A stretch of 64,000 nt of DNA from Eptesicus fuscus (GCF_027574615.1 NC_072480.1:100450001-100514000); one strand, 5' to 3'. Positions 45,147-57,153 are shown, counted from the first letter of the stretch. The notes: generated from the sequence alone by a model not told the origin. Numbers and translations: made by a program.

Positions 45147-46104
45147 CTACCTCCAAAACCTAATTCTAAAGTCTAAGCTGAAGACTCTGTCCCTCCTGGA
45201 CAGACAGAGGGCCCCTGAGAAGGGTGACCGACCACTGCTTCTTTGTCTTGAGGCATTGAATAGGCTGCAGTTCTTTGTCTGAACCTGACCCCTTCTATTG
45301 GTCATTCTGATGCATAGGATTCATTTTCAAAGCTCAAAGCCCATGTGTCCTCCATTTCCTCTCCCCCTTATCTTATTGGTTGGGGTCACTTTTGATTTCT
45401 CTTTAGCTCTCCCAGTTGTGTTGGCAGAGAAGGCCTTATCTGTGGCCCTCCCAGCTCCTCAGGTCAGGGCTACTTTTGGCCTAACTTATGGTCACTTTCA
45501 TTGCTCAGGCCCGAGATACCCCTGTCTGTCTTTGGTTTATGGTTGTCTTAATGGCACAGGCCAGATATATTTCTATTTGCCTGTGGCATTTCTTTATTCT
45601 ATCTATAAGTAAGATAAACACCCGGGGGTCTTCAAGTCTCCATTATGTATTCCTTCCCCTCATAGACCCCACCTATCCCTATGGCTCCCTAAACCTGCCT
45701 AATTAAGCTAGCTAGCTAACCCTTTCAAATGTCTTCATACTTTCTCTGGGAAGAAAATTTGATAATTAGCACAAAAAAATATACTGTAGTTTATATTTCA
45801 ATTGGGAGGCAGTACATGTTAAACACTTTTTTTGTGTACTTGACTCCACAGTGTGGGGCCACTCATTTTAAACACTGAATGTTTTGTTTTGTTTTATTAA
45901 ATTTTATTGGGGTGACATTGGTCAACATGAATGTATAGGTTTCACATGTGGATTTCTAAGTTACAAAATTTATATATAGAACCACACCAAAGTCAAATCT
46001 TCTCCTGTCACCTTATATTAGAACCCCCTTGTCCCTCGACGCCCTCCCTCTGGCAATCACCACATTGCTGTTTGTGTTCATAAGTTTCAGTTTTATATCC
46101 CACA

Positions 46105-47332
46105 CTAGAGGCCCAGGGAGGGGTGTCCCTCAGCCCAGCCTGCACCCTCTCAGTCTGGGACCCCTCGAGGGATGTCCTACTGCCCATTTAGGCCCGATCC
46201 CACCGAGCAGTCGGACATCCCTCTCACAATTTAGGACTGCTGGCTCCCAACCACTCTCCTGCTTGCCTTTTCTGATTGCCCCTAACCGCTTCTGCCTGCC
46301 AGCCTGATCACCCAATAACTACTCCCCTGCCAGCCTGACTGACACCTAACTGCTCCCCTGGCGGCCTGATTGCCACTAACAGCCCTCCCCTGCTAGCCTG
46401 GTCACCTCTAACTGCACTCCCTTGCCAGCCTGGTCGCCCCTAACTGCCCTCCCCTGCAGGCCTGGTTCCCCCCAACTGCTCTCTCCTGCAGGACTGTTCC
46501 CCCCCAACTGCCCTCCCCTGCAGGCCTGGGTCCCAACCAACTGTCCTTCCCAGTAGGCCTGGTTTTCCCCAACTGCCCTCCTCTGCCAGCCTGGTAACCC
46601 CTAACTGCCCTCCCTTGCTGGCCTGATTGCCCATGACTGCACTCCTCTGCTGGCCTGGTCACCATCAACTGCCCTCCCTTTCAGGCCTGGGCCCCCCCAA
46701 CTGCCCTCTTCTGCAGAGATGACCCCCCAACAGCCCTCCCCTGCAGGCCTTGTCCCCCCCAACTGCCCTCCACTGCAGGCCTGATACCTCCCCCCCCCAC
46801 AACTGCCCTCTCCTGCTGACCTGGTCTCCCCCAACTTCCTTCCTCTGTTGGCCCAGTCACCCCCAACTTCCCTCCACTGCAGGCCTGGTCCACCACAACT
46901 GCTCTCCCCTGCAGGCCTGGCCTCCCCCCAACTGCCCTCCCCTGCAGTCTTGGTCTCCCCCAACTGCCCTCTCCTGCCGACCTGGTCTCCCCCAACTGCC
47001 CTCCTCTGCCAGCCCAGTCACCCATAATTGCCCTTACTGCTTGCCTGATCACCCACAACTGCCCTCCCCTGCAGGCCTTGTTCTGCCCAACTGCCCTCCC
47101 CTGCAGGCCTGGTCCCACCCAACTGCCCTTCCCTTCAGGCCTGGGTCCCCCACAACTGCCCTCCTCTGCCGGCCTGATTACCCCTAACTTCCAACCACTG
47201 CCCTCCCCTGCAGGCCATCTTGTGGCGGCCATATTTTGTCCACATGGGCAGCCATCTTTGACCACATTGGGGTGGCCACCTTGTGTCTTGGTGTGATGGT
47301 TAATTTGCATATTATGCTTTTATTAGATAGGA
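46105..47332 (-). mobile_element. HeliBat Helitron with long minisatellite
   Basis: On the minus strand it starts TCCTATCTAATAAAAGCATA, then ATGCAAATTAACC, with AAGATGGCNGCC-type text. It ends GGGCCTCTAG at the left edge, flanked by A (46104) and T (47333). The usual 3' hairpin is degenerate here. At 1228 bp it is the longest Helitron in the window, because of its repeat array. Confidence 0.9.
46300..47215. repeat. ~40-bp minisatellite in Helitron
   Basis: More than twenty units built on AACTGCCCTCCCCTGCAGG followed by CCTGGTC and a C-run. The antisense 209-residue Gly/Arg-rich frame and the sense Pro-rich frame are shadows of it. Confidence 0.92.
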
Positions 47333-47989
47333 TATGAATGAAATCATATGGTTCTTAGCTTTTTATGTCTAACTTATTTCACTTAGTGGGTTTAACTGTG
47401 ATTATTGCATCTGTTGCTATAAGAATTGTCCCCTTTACTAAGGAGAGAAACCTGAACTATGTGGTTTTAACTGACAGAGACCTTGAAATCAACAATCACA
47501 ATACGTCGGAAAGAAATCCTGACTGAATGGGGCTTCATAGAGTTAGTTTCTGTTACAGAATGTATGGCACTTCATACTTTAGCATTATTTTAGTATTTAA
47601 CTTCAATACATTGTCCTGTTTACTGCCCTAATGCTGACACATTCATTTCATTGAGGTCATACATGGAATATGCTCTGATTTCTGCTGGTTATGTTCAAAA
47701 TGCGTTGGCTGACTATAGGAAAACCTATGTTTTCATTAAAAAATAAACATATTAATAATGAAAATCACACAATAGCCAAGAATAAATAGCTGCTCCTAAG
47801 ACTATTGAGTTTATCTTCTATATTTTGTACTTTATGTTTCTTTACAAAGTCATAATTATAGTACATACAATAAACATTCTTTTCTCAATTCTCATTCCAT
47901 CCTGTATTTTACAAATCATGAAATGCTTTTAGTTCCTAACTTTAGTATTCCCTATTCACTAGATGTATCAAAATTTATGTAACTATTTT

Positions 47990-48430
47990 TATATTTTAGA
48001 ACAATAAACATGCTTTGTGTTTTTAATTTATAAGGAATGTATTTGAGTATAATTTAAAACCTCATAGCTGATTATTTCTTAAATAAATAGTTCTAGAACT
48101 TTCTAGAACTGAAATATATGAGCATTTAAAAATATTTTCTTAGGTGTATTAAAATTGCCTTCAGAAAAGGATGTGCATATGGCACATTCAGATTATTATA
48201 GTATTTACCTCGCTCCACCCTGAACAGTATTTGGTATTGTAATAATAAATTGTTTTCTAATTTGATAGGAGCAGATGGTATCCCTTTTTGCATTAATTTG
48301 ATTATCTTTTATTTCAGGTTAGGCTAAACTTTATTTTTTAAATTATCTGTTAATCAGTTATTTGCCAATTTGGTGAACCTGTAACCGCCTTTTCTTCATT
48401 GTTCTATTGGAATATTATTTATCATATTAT
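47990..48430 (-). mobile_element. Old L1 fragment, antisense
   Basis: TTCTAATTTGATAGGAGCAG, ATGGTATCCCTTTTTGCATT and TTCTATTGGAATATTATTTA fit the reverse complement of an old L1. The match is diverged. Confidence 0.6.
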
Positions 48431-48529
48431 TTATGCACAGAGGATCCTGGATCATGCACTCCAGGGTAAGGGTATTGGGTGCCACCTCTGGTGTGGGGCA
48501 GCCAGGAGCTGTGGTACCTCTGCAAATTA

Positions 48530-48613
48530 CCATATTTTCCGGCATATAAGACGACTTTTTAACCCAGGAAAATCTTCTATATGCCCAGTCGTCTTATACG
48601 CTGGAAAATACTG
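48530..48613. mobile_element. Palindromic TA-flanked MITE
   Basis: 84 bp with CCATATTTTCCGGCATATAA at the left and inward CAGTATTTTCCAGCGTATAA at the right. The arms share AGACGAC and inner AACCCAGGAAAATCTTC/GGGCATATAGAAG-like text. TA flanks both ends. Confidence 0.8.
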
Positions 48614-48627
48614 TATTTGGATTTGTC

Positions 48628-48707
48628 TTTCACTTATTCATTTACTTTTATGTAAGTATAGAGTTGTAGTTTCACTTATTCATTTACTTTTATGTAAGTA
48701 TAGAGTT
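48628..48707. repeat. 42-bp tandem duplication
   Basis: TTTCACTTATTCATTTACTT and the next 18 bases are repeated exactly at 48628 and 48670. The second copy ends at the edge of the inverted-repeat arm. Confidence 0.93.
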
Positions 48708-48762
48708 TAATACACCTAAGAAAATATTTTTAAATGCTCATATATTTCAGTTCTAGAAAGTT

Positions 48763-50085
48763 ATATTAACATAGTGCTACCATCATGTGGGTGCTCACGT
48801 TCGTTCAGATTTGCACATTTGGAGCCCTTTCATCTTGACTGCTGTCTTCTGATCACGGCAGGAGCAAGAAAACAGTTGGGTTTGAGGGCACGGGAACACT
48901 CATCCAGGGGTTTCTTCTCCACAGGGAAGCATGCCACCACAGTATAGGGGATTGCTCTTTTGTAGAAAATGATTCCAGAAATAACACTTCAGTGAAAAAA
49001 TAAAATAAAACACCAAAAGATACTTTATAAATGATTTTGAATCTAAATTAATTCTAGTTGGTCTTCACATTTAATTTGTGAAAATTAGAGCAAACATGCC
49101 TGACATTTTACTGTGGCATGTGTTGTAGTTTCTTTGAAGTACGGCACGCAAATGAAATCTGTTAATAATGGAAATTTCACCAGGAGGAAAACGATGAACA
49201 TCTGCTCTGATGTAAGAAGCTTGTACTCTAATCAGAATAACTTCACCTCTTAAGTAATTCATGGAAAGATACAAGCTTAGAATAAGTGTTCATTGGTAAA
49301 ACTCCAAATTTCATAAAATCCACTTTATTTCATTTTAAACAGTACATTGGAAGTCTTAAATATAACAATGCCTAGAAAATACCGCGGCTGCTGATGGTAC
49401 CACATATAGTGTCTATGAAACAAAATTTCCAATAAAAATTTATTCCTCTGCACATTACTGGAGTTTGTAATATATTTAGGAATGATAAACGCTAATTACC
49501 CTGCGTGGTGCTTTGACTAAAGCATGTGTTTTTGACAAACATCCCCAATTATTCTCCTTGGGTGAAATATCTGTTTAATTTGCTATCCAAAAATAGATAA
49601 TATGTTATTTAATATTGTATTTCAAAGTATGCATGTAATAATTAGACTTTTATTTTGTTAATTGTGAAATATACTACATATAGTATGGTCCACTTCTGGT
49701 TGATAAGCAGTGCGATAAATTATTAGAAGCAGCATTGAGACAATCATTATAATCAAGAAGTGCTATCTTGCCACTATCTCGGAAGCCCTCAGAATAACCC
49801 TTCCAATTACCTCCACCCCTTTAACCCATAGGGAGCCCCTATGGTGATGCCTAGGGTAATCACACCCTATTTTGGGGGAATGGGTACCACCTAAATACAT
49901 GCACATCGTAATGTCACAGGGTATGGGTTTGCAGTCAGCGGACTACATTTACCTGAAATCATCTGATGGGATTGTTTTCCTGGTTGCTCTTGCCCAGCAT
50001 TATATTGTTTCAGTTTATTCACGTTTTTGTGTATAACTCTAGATTTTTCCCATTGATGTATAGTATTCATTTGTATATACATGTA
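48763..50085. other. Gene-free unique DNA
   Basis: No gene or repeat family recognised. Confidence 0.5.
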
Positions 50086-50089
50086 AAGT

Positions 50090-50180
50090 AGGATGGAATG
50101 GAATGACATGGCATGGCATGGCATGGATTGGAAAAGGAGGAAGAGAAGGGCAGGGAAGGGAAGGGTAGAGAAGGGTAGTT
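50090..50180. repeat. ATGGC/GGGAA-type short tandem repeats
   Basis: ATGGAATGGAATGACATGGC with three further ATGGC units, followed by AAGGGAAGGGTAGAGAAGGG purine-rich units. Confidence 0.8.
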
Positions 50181-50337
50181 GTTTCCGTGTACAGTTTTAT
50201 CAGCAGTTAGAAGTCTACACTGTTCTGTATCCCTGTCAATTGCTGATAGAATCAGAATATTTTGCCCTATGTTATTTTTTATAATAACATCGTTATTGTG
50301 TGAGTCATTCTAGTGAATTATTGAAAGTAGGAGGGTC

Positions 50338-50548
50338 ACCCTTGCTGGTTTGGCTCAGTGGATAGAGTGTCGGCCTGCAGACCAAAGGGTCCCAGGTCTG
50401 ATTCCAGTCAAGGGCACATGCCTTGGTTGCGGGCTCCACCCAACATGCAGAAGGCAGCCAATCAATGATTCCCTCTCATCAGTGATGTTTCTAGCTCTCT
50501 CTTCCTCTCCCTTCCTCTCTGAAATCAATAAAAATATATAAAAAAAAA
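50338..50548 (+). mobile_element. Ves SINE
   Basis: Head CTTGCTGGTTTGGCTCAGTG, B-box-like GTCTGATTCC and tail GAAATCAATAAAAATAT. The 15-bp flanking repeats GAAAGTAGGAGGGTC and GAAAGTAGAAGGGTC lie at 50323 and 50549. Confidence 0.95.
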
Positions 50549-50887
50549 GAAAGTAGAAGGGTCCTAGAAATCCCTAAATTATAACCAATTGGACAGTGGT
50601 CTAGAAACACTCAGATACTTCTGGGGCCTAACCTGAGAGTTCTCCTTGGAGACTGAGCCCTTTAATTTGTACTCTGGTTCCTGAGTGACAGAATTGAATT
50701 GCAGCAACCTCCTCCCTCTCCTCCGCTGTGGGGCTTAACAGGATAGTGGGCCCTAATGATTTGCCAACAGTCTTAGGATCTGAACAATAATGAATACGTT
50801 TGTCTTCTATCCCCCACAGACTTTGCTTGTTGATTTGCAAAGAGTGTGCTACGGGTTTCTCATAGCTGAGAACTTCCCCCCTGCAGT

Positions 50888-51030
50888 GAGGCTCCCGTCC
50901 CAGCCTGGGTCAGTGTTCCCCATGTCTGATTGTCCCCAGGTCATGCTTGCTGACCCCCAGGGAGGCTCCAATCCCAGCCTGGATCAGTGTTCCCCATGTC
51001 TGATTGTCCCCAGGTCATGCTTACTGACAA
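50888..51030. repeat. 74-bp tandem duplication
   Basis: GAGGCTCC starts units at 50888 and 50962. They share CAGTGTTCCCCATGTCTGAT and TGTCCCCAGGTCATGCTT. Confidence 0.9.
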
Positions 51031-51049
51031 GCAGTCTGATTGGTGTGTA

Positions 51050-51450
51050 GGCTTAAAACTTCTCAGTAGCTCCCATGATTTTAGGAAATGTTGAACTCCC
51101 TGTCATAGGACGTAAAGACCCTTTGGAATGTGGACTCTGCTTATTTTTCCTGACTTGTCTTTCTCTAGTCCCTCAAACCACAGCTCTGCTGCACTGAATC
51201 TAAGTTCCTCAAATGATCTGCCCCCTCTCTTGTCAAGATAGGTGGTTTTATCTGCACGAAATGTTCTCTACTCATCTGTTTCTCTGGATAGGAATGCACA
51301 ACATAACTGGTAAATACTCTAATTTTAATTTTTAGATGGGTAAGTAGAGAGGTGATTATGCTCAATAACTGCCTGAGGGTTGTGGGTTTCATAAAACCTG
51401 TACAATTAGGGAGTGAACCAGAGACTGACTTCCTGTAAGTTTCCATTTTC
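51050..51450. mobile_element. Possible L2 LINE fragment
   Basis: GTCCCTCAAACCACAGCTCT and the following text loosely recall a diverged L2. Strand and ends are uncertain. Confidence 0.35.
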
Positions 51451-51634
51451 TGTGAACCTGTAGTTCAAGAATACACCCACTTAGTGAATAAATACCTGAC
51501 ATTTGAAAAACTATGAGGCGAATTACAGAGTTTTCTGAAAAATCTTATAGATGTGATTGGAATAAAACTTGTAAGCAAGAAAAAAATATCTGCAAGTATG
51601 ACTCAGTCCGCGCTGCTCATGGTCTGTTATTCAG

Positions 51635-51670
<36 letters not shown>

Positions 51671-52768
51671 GTGTGCACACGTAATCATGTGTGTACGTGT
51701 GAAGAGTCTTGTAAATGTCCTCCAGATGGTATTGTGGGTAGAGGGATGCGCTGCCTATTTTTCTTCGCATTAAAGCCCTGGGTGTCCCTGTGGCTATGCA
51801 GAGGGAAGCATCCCTGTGGCTATGTGTGAAGTTTCAAAGCTTTCTTCTTGTTTTGTAAAAGTTTCTTTTAGCATGGCAACATTCAGAGATGAATCTGAAA
51901 GCAAAATAACTTTTAAGCTTGCAGTTCTACTCTGAAGATTACTTCCTTTGGTAAAAAGAATCTCAAATAGAGTCTGAGGACTGGTCTCCATGGGCACATT
52001 TCATGATCTGAAAGCCTTTCCCCCTCACCCCCCACTTCTTAGAAAGACTGTTTAGAAACCTAAATAACTAACGTTAGGGAAAGATAAAAAGAGCCCAGCA
52101 ACTTTGCAAAGTTGGAAAAGTATATTACATTGTCTGCTTCCCACCGACAACTCGCCTATGATCAAAACCACCTTATTGTGTCAATGGCAATTTCTCTGTG
52201 CATACAACAAATGTTTCAACACATGAGTTTCTCCTGCCAATTTCATCCTTCTGTTAGGCGTTCTCATTCTATATTCGTTCTGCATGTTCTCTTTTTCTTT
52301 ACTGAACTGGACACCTCCTGTGCATCCCTTAGGGTCCTGTGGGTCTCTCTCACCTGCCTCTTACCTCAGCCGTCTCATGGAGTCCAGTCAACTTCACACA
52401 TTTTCCATCCTGTGGCATCTCCTGTGGCATGCTCCTAGCCCTGTCTGTGGATGTGGGAAGTTACAGAAACCCACTCTGAGTCCCTGCATGTGTAACCCAC
52501 AGATGGAGGTGAGTGCGAGATGGGGTGCACAGTCATCAATGGAGAATGCAACCTAATAAATAGTGAATGACCGCCTCTCTCTCCAGCCTTTACTCAGGAA
52601 AACTTTAAGATGTATTCCCTGTGGTTTCTTTGGTGGTTTCAAATGAACAAGCAACTAACTGTCCACAGGGAAGGACAATCCAATGAGACATCATTATCAT
52701 GGCTCCTCTTCCCCCCCCCCTTTCTCTCCTACTGTCTGTATTTCATGTTTCCAGGATGATTGACATTT
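51451..52768. other. Gene-free unique DNA
   Basis: No supported gene. It contains the GT tract and a C-run near 52710. Confidence 0.5.
51637..51668. repeat. (GT)n microsatellite
   Basis: About 16 GT units. Confidence 0.95.
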
Positions 52769-52782
52769 CCCCAAATATTCTT

Positions 52783-52985
52783 TTAAAAAATCTTTTCATT
52801 GTCTTCAGAGAGAGGGAGATAGAGATAGAAACATCAATGATGAGAGAGAATCAATGACCGCTGCCTTCTGCACACCCCATACTGGGGATGGAACCTGCAA
52901 CCAGGGCATGTACCCTGACTGGGAATCAAATTATGACCTCCTGGTTCATGGGTCAACACTCAACCACTGAGCCACACCAGTCAGG
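52783..52985 (-). mobile_element. Ves SINE
   Basis: Antisense copy with ACATCAATGATGAGAGAGAA, CCCCATACTGGGGATGGAAC and CAACCACTGAGCCACACCAG. A perfect 14-bp duplication CCCCAAATATTCTT flanks it at 52769-52782 and 52986-52999. Confidence 0.95.
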
Positions 52986-53101
52986 CCCCAAATATTCTTA
53001 CATATGCATCTGTTTCAGGATCCTCTTAGGGAATGAACCTGAAATATCACCATTGCATGTAATAAATCAGTAAATATTTTAACTTTTACTTATTAAATTA
53101 A

Positions 53102-53436
53102 CTAGAGACCCGTTGCAGGAAGATTCCTGCAAGAATAAGGCTTCCTGCGGCGGTCTCCGCCACCCCGCCTGCTTTCCTCCCATCTCCGCCGCTCCACCTG
53201 CTTCCCTCCCTTCGCCACCGCCCCGCTTGCTTGCTTCTCTGCAGCTTCGCTCCCTTCTGCAGCGATTGGCTTCCTTCTACACTGTCTTCAGTCTTTGCTC
53301 TGTGTCTGGATATGCAAATTAATTGCCATCTTGGTTGGGTTAATTTGCATACTCACTCCTGATTGGCTGGTGGGCATGGCTGGTAGGCGTAGCAAAGGTA
53401 CAGTCAATTTGCATATTTCTCTTTTATTAGATAGGA
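53102..53436 (-). mobile_element. HeliBat Helitron, complete
   Basis: On the minus strand TCCTATCTAATAAAAGAG, ATGCAAATTGACTG and a TTGCAGGAATCTTCCTGCAA hairpin plus GGGTCTCTAG. It is flanked by A (53101) and T (53437). Confidence 0.92.
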
Positions 53437-53884
53437 TTGCCAACATACCCTCCTCTCCTGTTCCCAGTGACATGATGTGTATCAGAGCTTTGGTTCAGAG
53501 CCTCAGCATTTCAGACAGTAGCCTCCAGTTTCCCCAAATTCTCAGTGTTACTATCAGTGCTGTCTTCCAAAGATGCAAACCTTGCCGCACATCCCAGCCT
53601 GTATTTCACTCTGACATCCTAGACTTTTACCTGGTATCTGAGACTCTTCGTGAACCAGTCAATGGCTACTTCTCCCGCCTAATCCTCATATATCCATGCC
53701 CTTGTTCCCTGGCACATACAGGTAATAAAATCTTCTAGGAAGATACACATGGGTTAGTTCACTCATGGTGCTTGATATGAAGAAGGACCTGTGTTGATCA
53801 GGGGACATGCCTGTACTTGGCAGCATTGGCTGACTTCCTTGTACATGTGGTCTTGGGAGTCTTACCACCCCCACCCCCTACCTG

Positions 53885-54135
53885 GTGCACTTGTCATCCT
53901 CAGAACGTATTCAGGTATCACTTGCTCAGAAAAATCGCTTTGATTGCCTCCCTGCTAGTGGTGTAAAGCATTCCTTGTCTGTACTGTTCCGTACCTGCTC
54001 CTCCATCTGTTATATCACAAATTCTTTCTTTCTCCTGTCAGGTGTCTGTCAAATTGAATTGTGTGTGTTTACCAGAAAACATTTCTTTAGCTATTTCTTT
54101 CTCAGTGCATGCCCCGCCAGGCAATCTTTATAGTT
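53885..54135 (+). mobile_element. Possible L2 LINE fragment
   Basis: ATCACTTGCTCAGAAAAATC followed by GATTGCCTCCCTG resembles the L2 3' region. The match is weak. Confidence 0.4.
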
Positions 54136-54849
54136 TCTCAAATTTTGCAAGCATAGATTAACTCTGCATATGGCTGAGTTACTTCCTAAGGGATTCCTAT
54201 TTGCATTTCCTAGTTACTTGGATAAAATGACACTTATTAAGCAAGCCCCTTGTTGTCCACTGTGCTAAAAATTGAAAAGGAAAGGATAGTTAAGGAAGAG
54301 TCCCAAATAGTGGCTTATATGTAACACACCCCTTTAGATTTCCTATGTAAGCCATGGCAAGATTCCAATCATACATACAACATTGGGAAAGCATGATGAG
54401 TATGCCAAAGTAATAATGTAAATAGCACAAAAAGTAAATTTCCATATGCTTGCAGCCCCCCCCCCTTTTTTTTTTTTAGTTTTCTGTTCCTCAAATTTAA
54501 TATTAATTCAAGAAATATTTATGGAGTTTCAGTTAAATGGTAGAAACATTTCATAGAAACTGAAAGCAAAAACAGAAAAAAACAAAAACCAAACAGAAAA
54601 AAAAAAAATTTCTGCCTACACAGAGCTTAACCTGTTGCAGGAAAAACACACACACCATAATTGATAATCAATGGAGAATCTGTCATCCAAATAATAGGGG
54701 GTAAGGCCCACTTCCAGCTAATGTGGAGTAACAATATTTGAATATACCCTTCTGTCCAAAACATTACAAAAGATCACAAAATATATGAAGTAAAAGGTTT
54801 CAGACATTGGACAGAGCATGACAACTATCCTCAGAGACAAGAAAAACCA

Positions 54850-55340
54850 AGAGAAACCAAAAGACATCTACACGCTAAGATTTGTACATTGATGTTCAAA
54901 GCAGCTTTATAATAAAAGCCAACATCTGGGAAGAAGAATGATTTCTCCATCAGGTGAAGAGATAAACAATGGGGTTATATCCACACATTGGAATGCTAGT
55001 TAGCAATAAAAAGGAATGAAGTATTGATGGGCTGAATGTCCTGATGAATCTCAAAGTAATTACACTGAGTAAAAGACACCAGATCCAAATAATTACGTAC
55101 TGACATATTGTATGAGTCCATTTTCATAGATTTCTAGAAAATGCAAACTAATCAACAGTGAACGAAAGCACAGGAATAGTGTATTGAGAGTGGGGGAGAT
55201 GGTGGAAGAGAGGACACAGAAGTACATGAGTAAATCACTGTAGTGATGGATACATTCATTATCTCAGTGGTAACTGTGGGTATATACTTACCAATTTTTT
55301 TCAATACTTATCAAAATATATATTTAGATATTACAATTTA
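54850..55340 (+). mobile_element. Old L1 3' region
   Basis: ATGTTCAAAGCAGCTTTATA, ACAATGGGGTTATATCCACA, AGCAATAAAAAGGAATGAAG, GATGAATCTCAAAGTAATTA and GTATGAGTCCATTTTCATAG follow the order of the L1 ORF2 end and 3' UTR. It is diverged and 5'-truncated. Confidence 0.8.
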
Positions 55341-55479
55341 TTCTAGCTTAATAAAGCTGTAGAAGATACCATCAGGTTCCAATTGCCCACAAGTTTCTCA
55401 GAAGGTGGTGTCTTTCTCTGTGTTTCTACTACCAAACTATCTTCAGGAGCCTCAAATTTCATTAAAATTTTTAATTTTA

Positions 55480-55680
55480 CTCAGCTGGCATGGCTCAGTG
55501 GTTGAGCATCAACCTATAAACCAGGAGGTCACGGTTCGATTTCTAGTCAGGGCACAACCTGGGCTCAATCCCAGTGTGGGCGTGCAGGAGGTAGCCAATC
55601 AATGATTGTCTCTCATCATTGATGTTTCTATCTCTTTCTCCCTCTCCCTTCCTTTGTGAAATCAATAAAAAAAATTTTAA
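55480..55680 (+). mobile_element. Ves SINE, variant head
   Basis: CTCAGCTGGCATGGCTCAGT head with TGAGCATCAACCTATAAACC, then GTTTCTATCTCTTTCTCCCT and GAAATCAATAAAA tail. It is the sense form of the variant seen antisense at 16668, 52783 and 56938. Confidence 0.9.
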
Positions 55681-55699
55681 TTTATTTTCAAATAATACT

Positions 55700-56930
55700 A
55701 GCTAAAAGTTATGGTTTTAACAAATGCCAGACAGGATGTAGGGCTCTTAATACAATATCTTTGTCTGAACACTCCAAGGTAGATAATACAGTTTCTGGAT
55801 TAAAATTCAAATGCATGCAAATATATATATGCTATATATTTATATATTTATGTGTAAAATACATATTTATAAATATACACATGAATATATACATATATCT
55901 ATATATTGCAAAAATATACAAATTGATAATGAAAATTAACAATCCAGAAAATAATGCAATGCATAAATTTACTAGTTGACAAGTTCGAATTTTCTTTTCA
56001 ATGGTTAAGAAGAATACTCTCATAAATAGCACTTGATACAACTAGCAAGCTATTCAGAAGATTAAGAATATTGAATTGAATTTCATATGAGATATACATG
56101 TAATTTCTAGATGAATTATATTAGAGATCAGGCAATAAATTATTTTTTAAAAGTGAAAGTGATTGAGTGCTTAGCAAAATAAAGTGGAGATAACAAATAC
56201 TATGAAAATTTAATTGATTTTTTTTTCAGGTATACATTTGTAACAAAACCATCACTATTTACAGTTTTTTCAAACCGTTCCTAGCTTCCAAGCATTTAGT
56301 AATTTTCTGGTCCAATTATGCTGGTAAAAACATGTCAATCTTTAAAAAAAAAAAAGCATGCAAATATTTCTGGCATTATTGGTATTTTCCGAATAACATA
56401 TATACAGAACAACTCCTTTAATCTGAATTTTCCCAAGAGTGGCCTATAATTTTGAAGAAAATCAGTTATAAAACATGCACTTAAACTCACTTTAAAAACT
56501 CACCATTTAGGTTTCTAGATTTGATATTTATTTTTCTCTTCATCTTTTATGTTTTTATTACCATTCTGTTTTAGTTCATTACCATAAATAGATGGAATTT
56601 TAAAGGAACATATTTATTTTGCTTTCCCAGAACAAGCCAAATGCAATCTGCCAGTTTGTTTTGTAAATAGGGCACCGTCTCTTCTTGCACGTGTTGCATA
56701 TTCATGCTCCTCTAAGACCCTTTACAGATGGCGAACTACCTACATACAGACGGGTGAGAAAATCAAGTTTTTCTGTTTAAGGATACTACACGGCACTGCC
56801 ACCTTGATTATGTGCATGTTCATGAACCTCCCACAGTGCATATAAGTAGCATGCACCATTTCTTTAGGTTTTCTTCATTTCTCTGAGACCATGAGGCCAT
56901 ATGTTTGTATGTCAGACAAAAGCAATCAGA
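55700..56930. other. Gene-free AT-rich DNA
   Basis: Includes a TA-rich low-complexity tract near 55818-55920. No gene is seen. Confidence 0.5.
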
Positions 56931-56937
56931 CATATAT

Positions 56938-57153
56938 TTAAAAATATGTTTTTATTGATTTCAGAGAGAGGACGGGAGAGGGAAAGAAGGATAGACACAT
57001 CAATGATGAAAGAAAATCATCTATCGGCTGCCTCCTGCACACCCCTCACAGGGGATCTAACCTGCAACCTGAGCATGTGCCCTGACCAGGAATTGAACTC
57101 TAATCTCCTGGCTCATAGGTCCACGCTCAATCACTGAGCCACACCAGCCAGGT
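56938..57153 (-). mobile_element. Ves SINE
   Basis: TTTTTATTGATTTCAGAGAG, CATCAATGATGAAAGAAAAT, and CAATCACTGAGCCACACCAG at the tRNA-like end. Confidence 0.92.

Larger units (their letters stand above)
44063..45727 (-). repeat. LTR of the same family, interrupted (LTR3)
   Basis: The minus strand from 45727 begins TGAAAGGGTTAGCTAGC, then AGGCAGGTTTAGGGAGCCAT. It has CTGCAG and CCAAT-type motifs near 45255-45300, as in LTR1. It resumes at 44186-44063 with a GCAATAAAG signal and a U5 ending AAACAGATCA. LTR2 in the opposite direction lies between. I could not find a clean target duplication for either, so the nested reading is inference. Confidence 0.55.
45895..47400 (-). mobile_element. L1 fragment, antisense, split by Helitron
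   Basis: The left part has TTTTATTGGGGTGACATTGG and GTATAGGTTTCACATGTGG. The right part from 47333 has TGAATGAAATCATATGG and ACTTATTTCACTTAGTGGG. Both are in the order expected of an antisense L1 3' end. Confidence 0.8.
48097..48762. repeat. Perfect 57-bp inverted repeat
   Basis: The left arm at 48097-48153 and right arm at 48706-48762 are exact reverse complements over 57 bp by my reading (left arm starts AACTTTCTAGAACTG). They are 552 bp apart. The left arm lies within old L1 sequence, while the interval holds a MITE and a tandem duplication. Confidence 0.93.

Noticed and set aside
46681..47310. A 209-residue Gly/Arg-rich antisense frame and a Pro-rich sense frame
   Set aside because: Both are read through the Helitron minisatellite and have no independent support.
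52112..52556. Overlapping plus-strand frames of 108 and 90 residues
   Set aside because: They sit in ordinary unique DNA, overlap in different registers and show no recognisable features.
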